Assembly (NCBI RefSeq): GCF_047731265.1
Contig: NZ_CP159835.1
Coordinates: 1 to 64,000, forward strand
Direction of reading: 5' to 3'
From: Patiriisocius sp047731265
GTDB taxonomy: Bacteria > Bacteroidota > Bacteroidia > Flavobacteriales > Flavobacteriaceae
DNA: 64,000 nt
Every line of letters begins with the position of its first letter. Position 1 is the stretch's first letter. This document shows, in pieces, positions 17,164-26,515 of the stretch. Made by a program: the position numbers and the translations under genes. Below the pieces are notes generated by a model. It was not told where the DNA came from and did no database searches. It was given only the letters and a program-made list of their open reading frames with translations.

Positions 17164-20100
17164 CTAGTTCTTATCAGGATTTTCTACGGAGGTATTGGTC
17201 TTCGCTTCTGCAGTTTTTATCATATCAAGCGCTGTTTGTGCTTCTGCTGTAACTTCGGGATAGTCTGTAAAGTTTGTAATCACACTTTCTAAAATATAGG
17301 TGGCTTGAAAGGCATCGCCTAAAGCATAGAAATTTTTTGCCATCAACACCAATCCTTTAGCTCCGTAGAGCTTATATCCTGAATAATCTTTCGCTAATTT
17401 TTGAACCGCTGTGTTTGAAATTTCAAATTGACTTGACGTATTCTTAAAATAAGCATCATAATACAAGGCTTCTGCGGCCAATTGTCCTGTTGCTATTTTT
17501 AAAACTTCTCCATAGGCTGTTTTAGCTTTTTCTTCATCTCCAGTTTTTATAGCAGATCGCGCAATAATAATCTGAGCATCACTTTGAATATTTGTGTCTA
17601 TTTTTGAGTTTGCCAATACCTTTTCAGCATAGGTCACAGCCCGGGCATACTGTTTTATTTCATAGTGGGCTTTCATACTATTTGTTTGTGCAAAAATGAT
17701 ATTCTGCGGAAAATCGGCTTCGGTTTCTAATCTCGCTAAATAGATTAATGCATTTTGATATTCTTTTTCACCTAAATACACCTCAGAAATTCTAGCCAAT
17801 GCTTGTTCTGTAAATTCAGTACGATCTTTGTCCACTACAAATTTATAGTGCGAGATAGCGTTTGCCCTCTCTCCTTTTCCGTAGTACAACTGTGCTAAGT
17901 AAAAATGCGACTGTAAAGCGTGTCGTCCATTTGAAAAATTGACTAAATATTCCTCAAACCTTTTAATGGCTTGTGGCACATTATTTTCTAAATAAGGTTT
18001 TTCTGCAGATTGATATGCGGCGTTATCCAACTCTTCGTCGGCTAATTCCACAAAATCCAATGTTTGAACCCAAGCAGCATATTCATCTACCTTACCTTGG
18101 TCTATATATATGATTTTAGCACTATTAACCGCTTGCAGCGCTTCAGGCGTAGATGGGAAATCGTTTGCAACTTTCTTGAAAATTGTCAACGCCTCATTAC
18201 TTTTTTCAATGTTATCTAAAATTAGCGCCTGTTTTAATAAGGTTCTCGAAACATAACTACTCTTAGGAAATTTCTGAACTAAATCTGAATAGCTTTGCAT
18301 TGCATCTTCATTTCGGTTTTGTGCACCATAGCTATTTCCCAATTCGTATAAAGCATCATCACGGTAGAAAGATTTTGGATATTTGCTACCAAATTCGTTC
18401 AGTGCTGTTATTTTAGAATCGCTGCGATCTACAAACCCATAACTAATTGCTTTTTGGAAAGCAGCATAGTCTTTATCTACGCCTGAACCTTCCATAACTC
18501 GGTTGTAATTTTCCATTGCGGGCCAATATTTACTCGTTACAAAATAACTATCGCCCAATCTTAAAAACGCATCACTTTTGCGAGCTCCTTTATTCTTTGT
18601 TGCGTTCACATAGGTTTCAAAATTTGTAATTGCAGGTTCATATTGTTTCAGTTTAAAATAGTTGTATCCAATATTGTAACTACTATTTGCATATTCCGGC
18701 GTGGAGGCTGCCTCGGGCAATTGCATATATTGCTTGTAGCCTAATCCTGCCTCTTCAAAATTAGACAGTTGAAAATTACTTTCGGCTTTCCAATAGGTCG
18801 CTCTTGCCGTAAATTTTGGGTCACGAGGTTCTTTTAAAGACTTTGTAAAAAGGGACATTGCTTCGGCATAATTCCCCTCGTTATATAATTCTAACCCTCG
18901 AAAAAACGCCACTTTTTGATAGGCTAATTTATTTTTAAATGAATTATTATTTTCCAATAAATCCAATGCTCCTTTATAATTTCGAGAAGTTATATACGAA
19001 TCGATTAATAAATCTTTAAGCGCCTCATTATTTGGATTGTCTGGATATGTATTAATGAAAGATTGTAATACCTCAGGCACACTCTGGTAACTATTCCCTA
19101 TTTCATAACTAAGCTTGGCATAATTTAAAAACGCATCCTGCTCAATTTCAGCACTAAAATCCATTTCGCTAGCATTTTTAAAAGCATTGAGTGCTTCTTG
19201 TTTTTTACTTAGTTTTAAATAGGATTCAGCCAGATGATAGTATGCATTTTGAGCTACCCCATTACGACCATCTACAATTTTATTAAATTCTCCAACGGCA
19301 TTTGTATAATCCCCTTGTTTATAATAAGCATATCCTAACAGATAATAATCGGTATTATTCCATTTACCGAGTTGTCCTTTGTATTCTTTTAAATACGGAA
19401 TTGCCTGCGCATATTGCTCTAGATTAAAATAACTCTCTCCAATTATTTTAGAAAGCTCACTTTTCTCTTTTGGACTAGAACGGTCAAACTGTTCTTTACC
19501 CATATCGATTGCCTTTTGAAAATTACCTAGTTTGAAATTCATATCGGCTTGATAATACGACAAATCCTTATTGTAACGCTCGTTGTCTTTTACTTCTTCA
19601 AAAAGTTCATTTGCTTCTTCATATTCATCTCCTTCATAGGCAATAAACCCTAAATAATATTTTGCCTGAGAACCGTATTTTTTGGAATCTGAAACCTTAC
19701 CGAAATACTTTTTAGCCTGTTTAAACTGGCGTGCTTTAAAACAAGCGTACCCATTATTGAAATTAAAGCGTTCGGCTTCTGCCCTGTTTAAACTACTAAC
19801 ATCTACTCTATCGTACCATTTTTGTGCATAGGCATATTTTCCATTTTCAAAATAGTAGTTCGCTACGTCTATGTAGGCTGAGTTTCGTTTTACACTAGTA
19901 GGATATTTTGCAACAAAATCTTCCATTAATGCATCTGCGTTTTGTTGGTTTAACCGTACTGCACAATTAGCAACGTAATACGCACAATCACTTTCAACAC
20001 GTTCCACATCGGTAGCTCTTTTTACTTTAGAAAAAAGACTTTGCGCTGCAAGATACTGGTCGTTATTGTATAATTCAACAGCGCGATTATAATCGACCAT

Positions 20101-20187
20101 TTCATTAGTAAAAATGGCTGTTTGTTGTGAAAATAATCCTGTAGAAAGGGTAAAGAAAAGACTGAAAACTATTAAGTTTTTCAACAT
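17164..20187 (-). CDS. Large exported tetratricopeptide-repeat protein
   Basis: A 1007-residue protein. A signal peptide (about 1-20, ending LFSQQ) is followed by more than 20 TPR-like helical pairs to the C-terminus, for example YNNDQYLAAQSLFSKVK, YYKQGDYTNAVGEFNKIV, YYKLKQ-type repeats and YYGKGERANAISHYKFVV. TPR arrays act as scaffolds for protein complexes; being exported, this one should work in the periplasm or at the outer membrane. The coupling with a barrel gene downstream (42-base gap) is a pairing I recall from other Flavobacteriaceae. No enzymatic domain is seen and the function is unknown. Confidence 0.85.
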   Translation of the reverse strand: MLKNLIVFSLFFTLSTGLFSQQTAIFTNEMVDYNRAVELYNNDQYLAAQSLFSKVKRATDVERVESDCAYYVANCAVRLNQQNADALMEDFVAKYPTSVKRNSAYIDVANYYFENGKYAYAQKWYDRVDVSSLNRAEAERFNFNNGYACFKARQFKQAKKYFGKVSDSKKYGSQAKYYLGFIAYEGDEYEEANELFEEVKDNERYNKDLSYYQADMNFKLGNFQKAIDMGKEQFDRSSPKEKSELSKIIGESYFNLEQYAQAIPYLKEYKGQLGKWNNTDYYLLGYAYYKQGDYTNAVGEFNKIVDGRNGVAQNAYYHLAESYLKLSKKQEALNAFKNASEMDFSAEIEQDAFLNYAKLSYEIGNSYQSVPEVLQSFINTYPDNPNNEALKDLLIDSYITSRNYKGALDLLENNNSFKNKLAYQKVAFFRGLELYNEGNYAEAMSLFTKSLKEPRDPKFTARATYWKAESNFQLSNFEEAGLGYKQYMQLPEAASTPEYANSSYNIGYNYFKLKQYEPAITNFETYVNATKNKGARKSDAFLRLGDSYFVTSKYWPAMENYNRVMEGSGVDKDYAAFQKAISYGFVDRSDSKITALNEFGSKYPKSFYRDDALYELGNSYGAQNRNEDAMQSYSDLVQKFPKSSYVSRTLLKQALILDNIEKSNEALTIFKKVANDFPSTPEALQAVNSAKIIYIDQGKVDEYAAWVQTLDFVELADEELDNAAYQSAEKPYLENNVPQAIKRFEEYLVNFSNGRHALQSHFYLAQLYYGKGERANAISHYKFVVDKDRTEFTEQALARISEVYLGEKEYQNALIYLARLETEADFPQNIIFAQTNSMKAHYEIKQYARAVTYAEKVLANSKIDTNIQSDAQIIIARSAIKTGDEEKAKTAYGEVLKIATGQLAAEALYYDAYFKNTSSQFEISNTAVQKLAKDYSGYKLYGAKGLVLMAKNFYALGDAFQATYILESVITNFTDYPEVTAEAQTALDMIKTAEAKTNTSVENPDKN

Positions 20188-20577
20188 AAATATGAGGTTT
20201 GATTGCTATCGTAAAATTACTATTTAAACGAATGCTCTTTTGGGTTTATATCTATAAGTATTCACAGGTTGTTAACCGTTTAAATGACTCTTTAACGTAT
20301 AAGATTGTTACAATAGCTAACGCAAAAAAAAACCGATACGTATATTTTATATTAGGTAGTTTTGTTAGAAAAAGTTTAACGATGAATGTTGGGACATGAG
20401 CTGCTAGCTATTAATGTGGTGCGAACTGGAAGAATAAGATATGATTAAGTGAAATTATAATTTCCTCAAAAGTTTGAAAATGAGATGCCAGGAATTCTAA
20501 TGAAGGAGCCAGTAGTATTGAACAAAAAAATACTGACTAATTTTCTGTAAATTAGCTTTCTTTAAAACCTTTAAACA
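20188..20577. other. 390-base intergenic region
   Basis: No convincing gene. A short rightward frame at 20199-20399 has no recognisable features. A rightward TAnnTTTG (TAGTTTTG, 20357-20364) is present with no gene directly behind it. It serves as the divergent control region of the TPR and stalk-protein genes. Confidence 0.35.
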
Positions 20578-21048
20578 ATGAAATCAACAATTTTTAGCAT
20601 TATCGTACTCTTTGTTTTTGCGTCTTCATCTGCCCAAAATGGAAGCAAAAGCACCATTACCGAAAAAGACGGTAAAATAGGCATTGGCACCAATACTCCA
20701 GATGAACTACTAACCGTAAAAGGGAAGATTCACGCACAAGAAGTGCTGGTAGATTTAAATGGTGCTGTAGCTCCAGATTATGTTTTTGAAAAGTTTTATA
20801 ACGGATTCTCTGCGCTTAATCCAAGCTATACAATGATGGATTTAAAATCTTTAGACACCTATTTAAAGGAAAATAAACATCTTCCTGAAATACCAAGTGC
20901 TCAAACCTTGGCTAAAACCGGTTTAGAATTAAAGAAAATGAACCTACTCCTTCTTCAAAAAATTGAAGAATTGACGCTTTACACTATTCAGCAGCAAAAG
21001 GAGATTGAAGGGTTGAAGACTGACATGAAATTACTTAAAAAAGACTAG
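20578..21048 (+). CDS. Secreted tail-fibre-like stalk protein with C-terminal coiled coil
   Basis: A 156-residue protein. A signal peptide (about 1-20, ending SSAQ) is followed by the Bacteroidota motif GKIGIGTNTPDELLTVKGKIHAQEVLVDL (about 32-60), found at the end of tail-fibre or surface-repeat proteins. A Leu-rich coiled coil (about 120-156, MNLLLLQKIEELTLYTIQQQ) completes it. Such modules trimerise at the C-terminus of surface fibres; here the module is almost alone. The stop is one base from the start of the S8 protease gene, so the two are surely co-translated. Confidence 0.75.
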   Translation: MKSTIFSIIVLFVFASSSAQNGSKSTITEKDGKIGIGTNTPDELLTVKGKIHAQEVLVDLNGAVAPDYVFEKFYNGFSALNPSYTMMDLKSLDTYLKENKHLPEIPSAQTLAKTGLELKKMNLLLLQKIEELTLYTIQQQKEIEGLKTDMKLLKKD

Positions 21049-21049
21049 G

Positions 21050-22738
21050 ATGAACTATTCATGTTTTAAAATCATATTCTTATTCATTTTTAGTTTAGGG
21101 CTTGCCCAAAATGAGACTGAAGAGCATTTTTATTTTCATGTAAATATTGCAGGTGCTGATCAATTAAAGATTAAAAAGAAAAGAGATGGCACATTCGAAA
21201 TCAAAAATCGCAGAAATAAAAGAGAGACCCAAATTCTCAATACGTATAACATTTATGATTTTAGACTAGCTTACCCAAATACAGATCGTGCTTTATTAAA
21301 GACAGTCCATGTTATAGCAACTGACAAGGTAGAATTATTGGGTGCGCTCAAACATAATTTCCCAAAAAAATACACTCGGGTTGCTCAATTTTACACCACT
21401 AAGAACGCTTATTACCCCAATGATTACGGCACTACAAGTCCTGTGAAAAATCTTGGAAATCCACATCCTGCTTATGATCTTGATATCATTATGGCACCAG
21501 AAGCTTGGGGCATAACCACAGGAAACAAAAAAGTAGTGGTAGGAATATCAGACTCTAAAGTTGATTCACTAAATCCAGATTTAATAGGACGTGTAAGTGA
21601 ATACATCAAGTATAATGATAAACTAAAAGGCATGGCTTGCGTGCATGGGACGAATATAGCAGGCACCGCAGTTGGAACGATGAACAACGGCTATGGACGC
21701 CCAGGAATTTGTAGCGGTTGTGATATAGTTGCAAACGATTATGGCTCTTTTACAGATATAGAAGAGTTAGTCGCCGCGGGTGCCAAGGTTATAAACTGTA
21801 GTTGGGCAATGTGCCGTATGGGTAGTGTTAAATACAGAGAGAATATACAAGAACGGATCAACGAATATTATGATGACGGCATCATCATTGTAGCAGCCGC
21901 AGGAAACGGAACTGACTGTAATAAAGACAAAATTAAAGTAGGTGATTCCTTATATCCAGCCTCCTTTGACAATGTGATTTCTACCGCGGGAGTGTATTTA
22001 AAAAATTCATTTTATGAGGATGATACCTGGATAAACCCTGAAAATAATCGTAAGATGACTCGTTTGCAAAACGATCGCCATGCAAGTCATTTTTATATTG
22101 AAGATAACGGATCAATCACCCCGCACGACATCCAGAAAGTTCATCAAGTAAATGCAGCTGTAGATATTCTTGCACCTACAGAGGGATATCTCTTAGGCAA
22201 TGATAATTGTAATCAAGAAGATACCTATGGAGGCGCTTCCTCAAATACGGCTCCTTATGTAACAGGAACTATAGGTTTAATGTGGTCTGAAAACTACTGC
22301 TTGAGTAGTTATGAAATTGAAAGTATTTTAAAACTTACTTCTGAAGATGTTGAAAATCTTAGCGGAAACGAACCCTACAAAGGAATGCTTGGTGCTGGAA
22401 GATTAAACACCTATCGTGCGGTTTTGATGTCCTCTCAAATGAAAGACCCTTTGACTAACGTAACTGTTAAAAATCGTGATTTTTATCGTTTTGATTTTAC
22501 CTTGAGTAGCGCTCCCAACAAAATTATTATTAAAAACCAAACCTTTAGAGATAATGCCACTGTAGACTTTAAATCAAAAAACGGAATCATTTTAAAGCCA
22601 GGAACTCATCTAAAACCAAACAAAAAAGGCTTTATAAAACTAGTGTCTGATCCATCAATTATCGTGGATACTTGTGAAAAGAAAACACCTAAAAAATATG
22701 TTCCTTATAGAGAAATGGAATTAGAAAAGAGCAGGTAA
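21050..22738 (+). CDS. Secreted S8 (subtilisin-family) serine protease
   Basis: A 562-residue protease with signal peptide (about 1-19, ending LGLAQ). The S8 triad is visible: Asp168 in VVGISDSKVDS, His199 in CVHGTNIAGTAVGT, and Ser in GGASSNTAPYVTGTIGLM (about 395-412). The oxyanion region is VAAAGNGTDC. A C-terminal module near 480-545 (NVTVKNRDFYR..., NGIILKPGTHLKPN) resembles the 3-coathanger stack domain of Bacteroidota exoproteins. No type IX sorting domain is seen. It follows the stalk gene by one base. A Lys/Arg-rich prodomain spans about 20-135. Confidence 0.88.
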   Translation: MNYSCFKIIFLFIFSLGLAQNETEEHFYFHVNIAGADQLKIKKKRDGTFEIKNRRNKRETQILNTYNIYDFRLAYPNTDRALLKTVHVIATDKVELLGALKHNFPKKYTRVAQFYTTKNAYYPNDYGTTSPVKNLGNPHPAYDLDIIMAPEAWGITTGNKKVVVGISDSKVDSLNPDLIGRVSEYIKYNDKLKGMACVHGTNIAGTAVGTMNNGYGRPGICSGCDIVANDYGSFTDIEELVAAGAKVINCSWAMCRMGSVKYRENIQERINEYYDDGIIIVAAAGNGTDCNKDKIKVGDSLYPASFDNVISTAGVYLKNSFYEDDTWINPENNRKMTRLQNDRHASHFYIEDNGSITPHDIQKVHQVNAAVDILAPTEGYLLGNDNCNQEDTYGGASSNTAPYVTGTIGLMWSENYCLSSYEIESILKLTSEDVENLSGNEPYKGMLGAGRLNTYRAVLMSSQMKDPLTNVTVKNRDFYRFDFTLSSAPNKIIIKNQTFRDNATVDFKSKNGIILKPGTHLKPNKKGFIKLVSDPSIIVDTCEKKTPKKYVPYREMELEKSR

Positions 22739-22839
22739 TATTAGTGTTCAGATGGGCGTATGCTGTTTATTTTTTTTGAGCATCCGTCATCTTATAATTT
22801 TTCTAATTTCTAGTTTACATTTTCTTCCCGCTTTCTTTC

Positions 22840-22847
22840 TATATTTG
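22840..22847 (+). promoter_or_regulatory. -7 box TATATTTG of ftsE
   Basis: A perfect TAnnTTTG, 16 bases before the ftsE ATG. No clear -33 TTG at standard spacing. Confidence 0.5.
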
Positions 22848-22863
22848 CTCTAAACAAAAACGA

Positions 22864-23547
22864 ATGGCTACACCTGTTTTAGAATTCAAGAATGCTACTA
22901 TTTTCCAAAAAGACAATTTGATTTTGGATGATGTTTCAGTAGCCATTGAGAAAGGCGAATTTGTCTACTTGATAGGAAAAACCGGTGCTGGTAAAAGTAG
23001 TTTTATGAAAACGCTTTACGGTGATCTGCCTTTAAAAAATGGAGAAGGTAATATTGTAGGCTATGATCTTGCTAAACTTAAAGAAAAAGACATTCCGTTT
23101 TTACGCCGAAAATTGGGCGTTGTTTTTCAAGATTTTAAATTATTGAATGATCGCACCGTTAAAGACAATTTGATGTTTGTTTTAACCGCTACTGGATGGA
23201 AAGATAAAAAAGCGATGACCACAAGAATTGATGAAGTTTTGGATAAGGTGGGAATGAAAATCAAAAACTTTAAATATCCGTATCAACTTTCTGGAGGCGA
23301 ACAACAACGGGTTGCCATTGCAAGAGCTTTATTAAATAATCCCGAACTAATCCTTGCCGATGAGCCTACAGGAAACCTCGATCCACAAACTAGTGTCGAA
23401 GTGATGCAAGTACTCAAAGAAATAAATGATAACGGGAACACCATATTAATGGCTACACACGATTATGCATTAATTTTAAAGTATCCTTCGAGAACTTTAA
23501 AGTGCGACGAAAGTCAGATGTTTGAAGTGGTGCAGAAGACAGTTTGA
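22864..23547 (+). CDS. ftsE: Cell-division ABC ATP-binding protein FtsE
   Basis: A 227-residue ABC ATPase of FtsE type. With FtsX it activates peptidoglycan hydrolases at the division site. Motifs are Walker A GKTGAGKSS (38-46), Q-loop VVFQDFKLL, signature LSGGEQQRVAIARAL, Walker B LILADEPTGNLD and H-loop ATHD. The KLLNDRTVKDN segment is typical of FtsE. No ftsX gene is adjacent, which is usual in Bacteroidota. It has its own short leader with a -7 box and is convergent with the next gene, 10 bases away. Confidence 0.9.
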   Translation: MATPVLEFKNATIFQKDNLILDDVSVAIEKGEFVYLIGKTGAGKSSFMKTLYGDLPLKNGEGNIVGYDLAKLKEKDIPFLRRKLGVVFQDFKLLNDRTVKDNLMFVLTATGWKDKKAMTTRIDEVLDKVGMKIKNFKYPYQLSGGEQQRVAIARALLNNPELILADEPTGNLDPQTSVEVMQVLKEINDNGNTILMATHDYALILKYPSRTLKCDESQMFEVVQKTV

Positions 23548-23557
23548 CAAATAGCAC

Positions 23558-24106
23558 TTATTTCAAAGTGTTTTTATCTTTAGAAACCTGTTCATTCAAT
23601 TTCAATGAAAAAGACCTATCCGTTCTATTTTCGTCTAACCTTTCGGTAAAAAACGCAACTAACTCGTCTTTTACATTTGAGTCTTCAGCTAAAGCATCGT
23701 TCCCTAATTCGTCAAATACGATTACCCCAGAAAAAGTTCTCTCCCTAGTACTTTCTATGCCTGAAGTAAAAACAATATACTTCTTACCGTCCTTTATTAA
23801 GTCTACCGATTCCCATAAGACATTAGGCCAATATTTATCGGGATCATAAACCAATTCGTTCCAATCGCCAAAACTTGCAAACATGATTTTACCAGTTTCA
23901 CGAGCAGATCTAGTACACATGAAACGAAGTTGATGTATGGAACTAGAATCACTTTTGTCTTTTGACTTAAGCTCCTTAAAATCAATACTCATTGCTTGTC
24001 GACCAAAGGTTTTATTGCAATGAGTAGCATTCTTTTCTTGAGAACCACAACCTGTAAGTGTTAAGATAACAAATAGAAAAATTGATGATGTTTTAAGTGC
24101 TTTCAT
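23558..24106 (-). CDS. Hypothetical lipoprotein
   Basis: A 182-residue protein with a lipoprotein signal peptide (1-20, LTLTGC). I do not recognise the family. It contains four Cys (lipid Cys included), a Trp/Tyr-rich middle (DWNELVYDPDKYWPNVLW) and a charged C-terminus. Convergent with ftsE. Confidence 0.7.
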   Translation of the reverse strand: MKALKTSSIFLFVILTLTGCGSQEKNATHCNKTFGRQAMSIDFKELKSKDKSDSSSIHQLRFMCTRSARETGKIMFASFGDWNELVYDPDKYWPNVLWESVDLIKDGKKYIVFTSGIESTRERTFSGVIVFDELGNDALAEDSNVKDELVAFFTERLDENRTDRSFSLKLNEQVSKDKNTLK

Positions 24107-24172
24107 AAATAATATCTTTGTGTAAATTAAAAAAAACAGAGATGCATCTAAACATCTAATTATAGTTTTTTT

Positions 24173-25093
24173 CTAATTATTTAAAACTAAAACCCCATCC
24201 AAAAGCTTGCTACACTTCTCTGCTCCTTCATTTGTTAAATGATCTGCATCTCTAAAGTCCGAAGGTAGAAATGCTTCGTTCTTATTCCAATCAAGGTAGC
24301 TGGTATTTTGATTATTTGAAGCCAACCCTGATAAAGTTTTTTTAATTTTTTGTTTCTTATTCGCATTTAAAAGATCATAATACACTGAATATACTGGCAT
24401 TTCTAAAAGAACGACACGTACATTTCTTTCTTTACAAAGCATTATCATTCGCTGAAGTCTCTTTGTATTATTTGCAAAATCTAATGATTCATCTTCGTGT
24501 TTTTTAGCAATAATAACAGCGATTTTATTTTTATCTGATATCAAATCACCCTCGTCTTGTTTACCATAACCATTAGGATAACAAGAAAGGATAGCACCCT
24601 TTTCAAAATAAGTATGAACAAGCTCAGCAGATTTATTAAATCTTCGTGCCAACGCAAGACTGTACTTTTTAGGATCATAGGCAGCAACAATGGGTACGTC
24701 TAAATCCATTTGCTGATCGTAAAAGTATTTTCGCCAAGAATCTTCTTTGCTATTGTCCTTTGCCGAAAGACTAAAGTAACTCACATTAAGCACAACTGTT
24801 TTCAAATTGAGCAAATTTTCTAGGTGTTTATCCAAAAGTAACTCATCAAAATAAAGACTTTGACTAATGTTCCCTAGATTAAAAGTAGCTGCTGAAAAAT
24901 ATTCTGGATTCAAACCAAAAAACGTGTGTGAATCTCCTAAAAGCAGCGTTTCAATATCTTTATATTCAGTTTCAATTTGTGAAGTTTTATAGGTATAATT
25001 TGTTGCTACAGTTCTGTAAAAAAATTCCAAAGAAGCCCATACGAATAGTACTGGCAGGCAAAACAATAGTATTTTTGTATAAAGCTTTTTCAT
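24173..25093 (-). CDS. DltD/SGNH-like partner of the MBOAT acyltransferase
   Basis: A 306-residue protein with one N-terminal membrane anchor (about 7-26) and an extracytoplasmic SGNH-hydrolase-like domain. Block I is LLGDSHTFFGLNPEYF (about 50-65, GDSH with the nucleophile Ser), and the catalytic Asp-His is in FRDADHLTNEGAEK near the C-terminus. MBOAT proteins commonly export acyl groups to such a partner, which esterifies a polysaccharide, as in AlgI/AlgJ, DltB/DltD and PatA/PatB. The MBOAT gene ends at the base immediately before this gene begins. The acceptor is inferred from the surrounding polysaccharide genes. Confidence 0.8.
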   Translation of the reverse strand: MKKLYTKILLFCLPVLFVWASLEFFYRTVATNYTYKTSQIETEYKDIETLLLGDSHTFFGLNPEYFSAATFNLGNISQSLYFDELLLDKHLENLLNLKTVVLNVSYFSLSAKDNSKEDSWRKYFYDQQMDLDVPIVAAYDPKKYSLALARRFNKSAELVHTYFEKGAILSCYPNGYGKQDEGDLISDKNKIAVIIAKKHEDESLDFANNTKRLQRMIMLCKERNVRVVLLEMPVYSVYYDLLNANKKQKIKKTLSGLASNNQNTSYLDWNKNEAFLPSDFRDADHLTNEGAEKCSKLLDGVLVLNN

Positions 25094-26515
25094 TTAAAAT
25101 TGAAAATAAATAAAGGGTTGTAAATCTCCAGCAAAGTAAAAGATGCAGAAAATTGTGGTAAAATAAATTGCATACCGAATTCCTTTGCTTTTAACATACT
25201 CAATATCAAACACGTGTTCTCTGTTTCTTTGAATCCATTCAGCAACCATATAAAGTCCTAATAAAACAACACCACTTCTAGGAATATTAGGCATTGTAAA
25301 CAACGAACTTGAGAATATAGTTTTCAAATATAACAATGCATCTATAATAGTTTCAGCTCTAAAAAACACCCAAGCCAAGGTGACAATGGTAAACGTAAAA
25401 CCTATATTAAATAGTTGTCTTAGGGATGGCAACTTTCTTTTTTGATCAAATGAAACTTCCCTTTTTACAAATAGAATGACCGGAATAACAAACAAAGCAT
25501 GTACAAAACCCCAGGCCAAAAATGTCAAGTTTGCGCCGTGCCAAAGCCCACTCACTAAAAAAACGGCAAAAATATTGAAGACCAATCGTGGTTTAGAAAC
25601 CCTACTCCCACCCAAGGGAATATAAACATAGTCCCGAAACCACGTAGACAACGAAATGTGCCAACGGTGCCAGAAATCTGATACATTTTGTGCCAAATAT
25701 GGAAACTTAAAATTCTTCATTAAATCAAAGCCCATCAATCTTGAAGTCCCGATGGCAATATCGCTATAGCCGGAAAAGTCTCCATAAATTTGAAATGCAA
25801 AAAACACCGCTCCAAAAAATAAGGTACTACCACTTTCAGTTTGATAGTTCTCAAAAATATGGTTCGCAACCAGTGCACAATTGTCTGCAATTACCATCTT
25901 TTTAAAAAGGCCACCCAAGATAAGCCGCAACCCATCCACACTTTTCTGACGGTCAAAAACCCGTGCTTTTTTAAACTGTGGTAGTAAATGCGAAGCACGC
26001 TCAATAGGCCCAGCAACAAGCTGAGGAAAGAACGAAACAAAAGCAAAAAAGGCCACAGGGTCTTTAGTTGGGTTTATTTTCTTTCGGTAGATGTCGATGG
26101 TATAACTTAGGGTCTGGAAAGTGTAAAAGCTAATTCCAACAGGGAGTAATATATTCCAAGTAGTCCCCTTCATTTCCGTTCCTAGTAATGAAAAAGCTTC
26201 CACAAAAGTGTCTACAAAAAAGTTGAAATATTTGAACGTAAAAAGCAATCCTAAGTTAAAAAGCAAACTCCCCCATAACAACATCTTTCTTTTAAAAGGG
26301 TTTGAAGTTTGACCTAAAAAACTGCCTACAAAATAATCTACCACCGAACTCAAGAAAATGAGTGATACAAAACGCCAATCCCAAAAAGAGTAAAACAAAT
26401 AACTTACAGCGACCAAAAAAGCATTTTGACCTCGCAGTGATTTTTTAAAGACAGTCCAATACAACAAGAGCACTGTTGGAAAGAAAATGGCGAAATCTAC
26501 GGTGTTAAAAAGCAT
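25094..26515 (-). CDS. MBOAT-family O-acyltransferase (AlgI-like)
   Basis: A 473-residue polytopic membrane protein of the MBOAT family. It has about 10-12 hydrophobic segments, the DFWHRWHISLSTWFRDYVYIPLGGSR signature (about 281-306) and the catalytic His in LVSGLWHGANLTFLAWG. AlgI-type enzymes move acetyl or other acyl groups across the inner membrane for polysaccharide O-acylation. It shares one base with the upstream oxygenase gene (TAATG) and directly abuts the SGNH gene downstream, a three-gene translationally coupled unit. Confidence 0.93.
   Translation of the reverse strand: MLFNTVDFAIFFPTVLLLYWTVFKKSLRGQNAFLVAVSYLFYSFWDWRFVSLIFLSSVVDYFVGSFLGQTSNPFKRKMLLWGSLLFNLGLLFTFKYFNFFVDTFVEAFSLLGTEMKGTTWNILLPVGISFYTFQTLSYTIDIYRKKINPTKDPVAFFAFVSFFPQLVAGPIERASHLLPQFKKARVFDRQKSVDGLRLILGGLFKKMVIADNCALVANHIFENYQTESGSTLFFGAVFFAFQIYGDFSGYSDIAIGTSRLMGFDLMKNFKFPYLAQNVSDFWHRWHISLSTWFRDYVYIPLGGSRVSKPRLVFNIFAVFLVSGLWHGANLTFLAWGFVHALFVIPVILFVKREVSFDQKRKLPSLRQLFNIGFTFTIVTLAWVFFRAETIIDALLYLKTIFSSSLFTMPNIPRSGVVLLGLYMVAEWIQRNREHVFDIEYVKSKGIRYAIYFTTIFCIFYFAGDLQPFIYFQF

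Noticed and set aside
22747..22792. Possible terminator after the S8 protease
   Set aside because: AGATG...CATCT arms pair only with mismatches and the T run is inside the loop.
24113..24120. Rightward TATCTTTG between two leftward genes
   Set aside because: A perfect -7 box but no rightward gene follows. This 8-mer is expected dozens of times by chance at this base composition.
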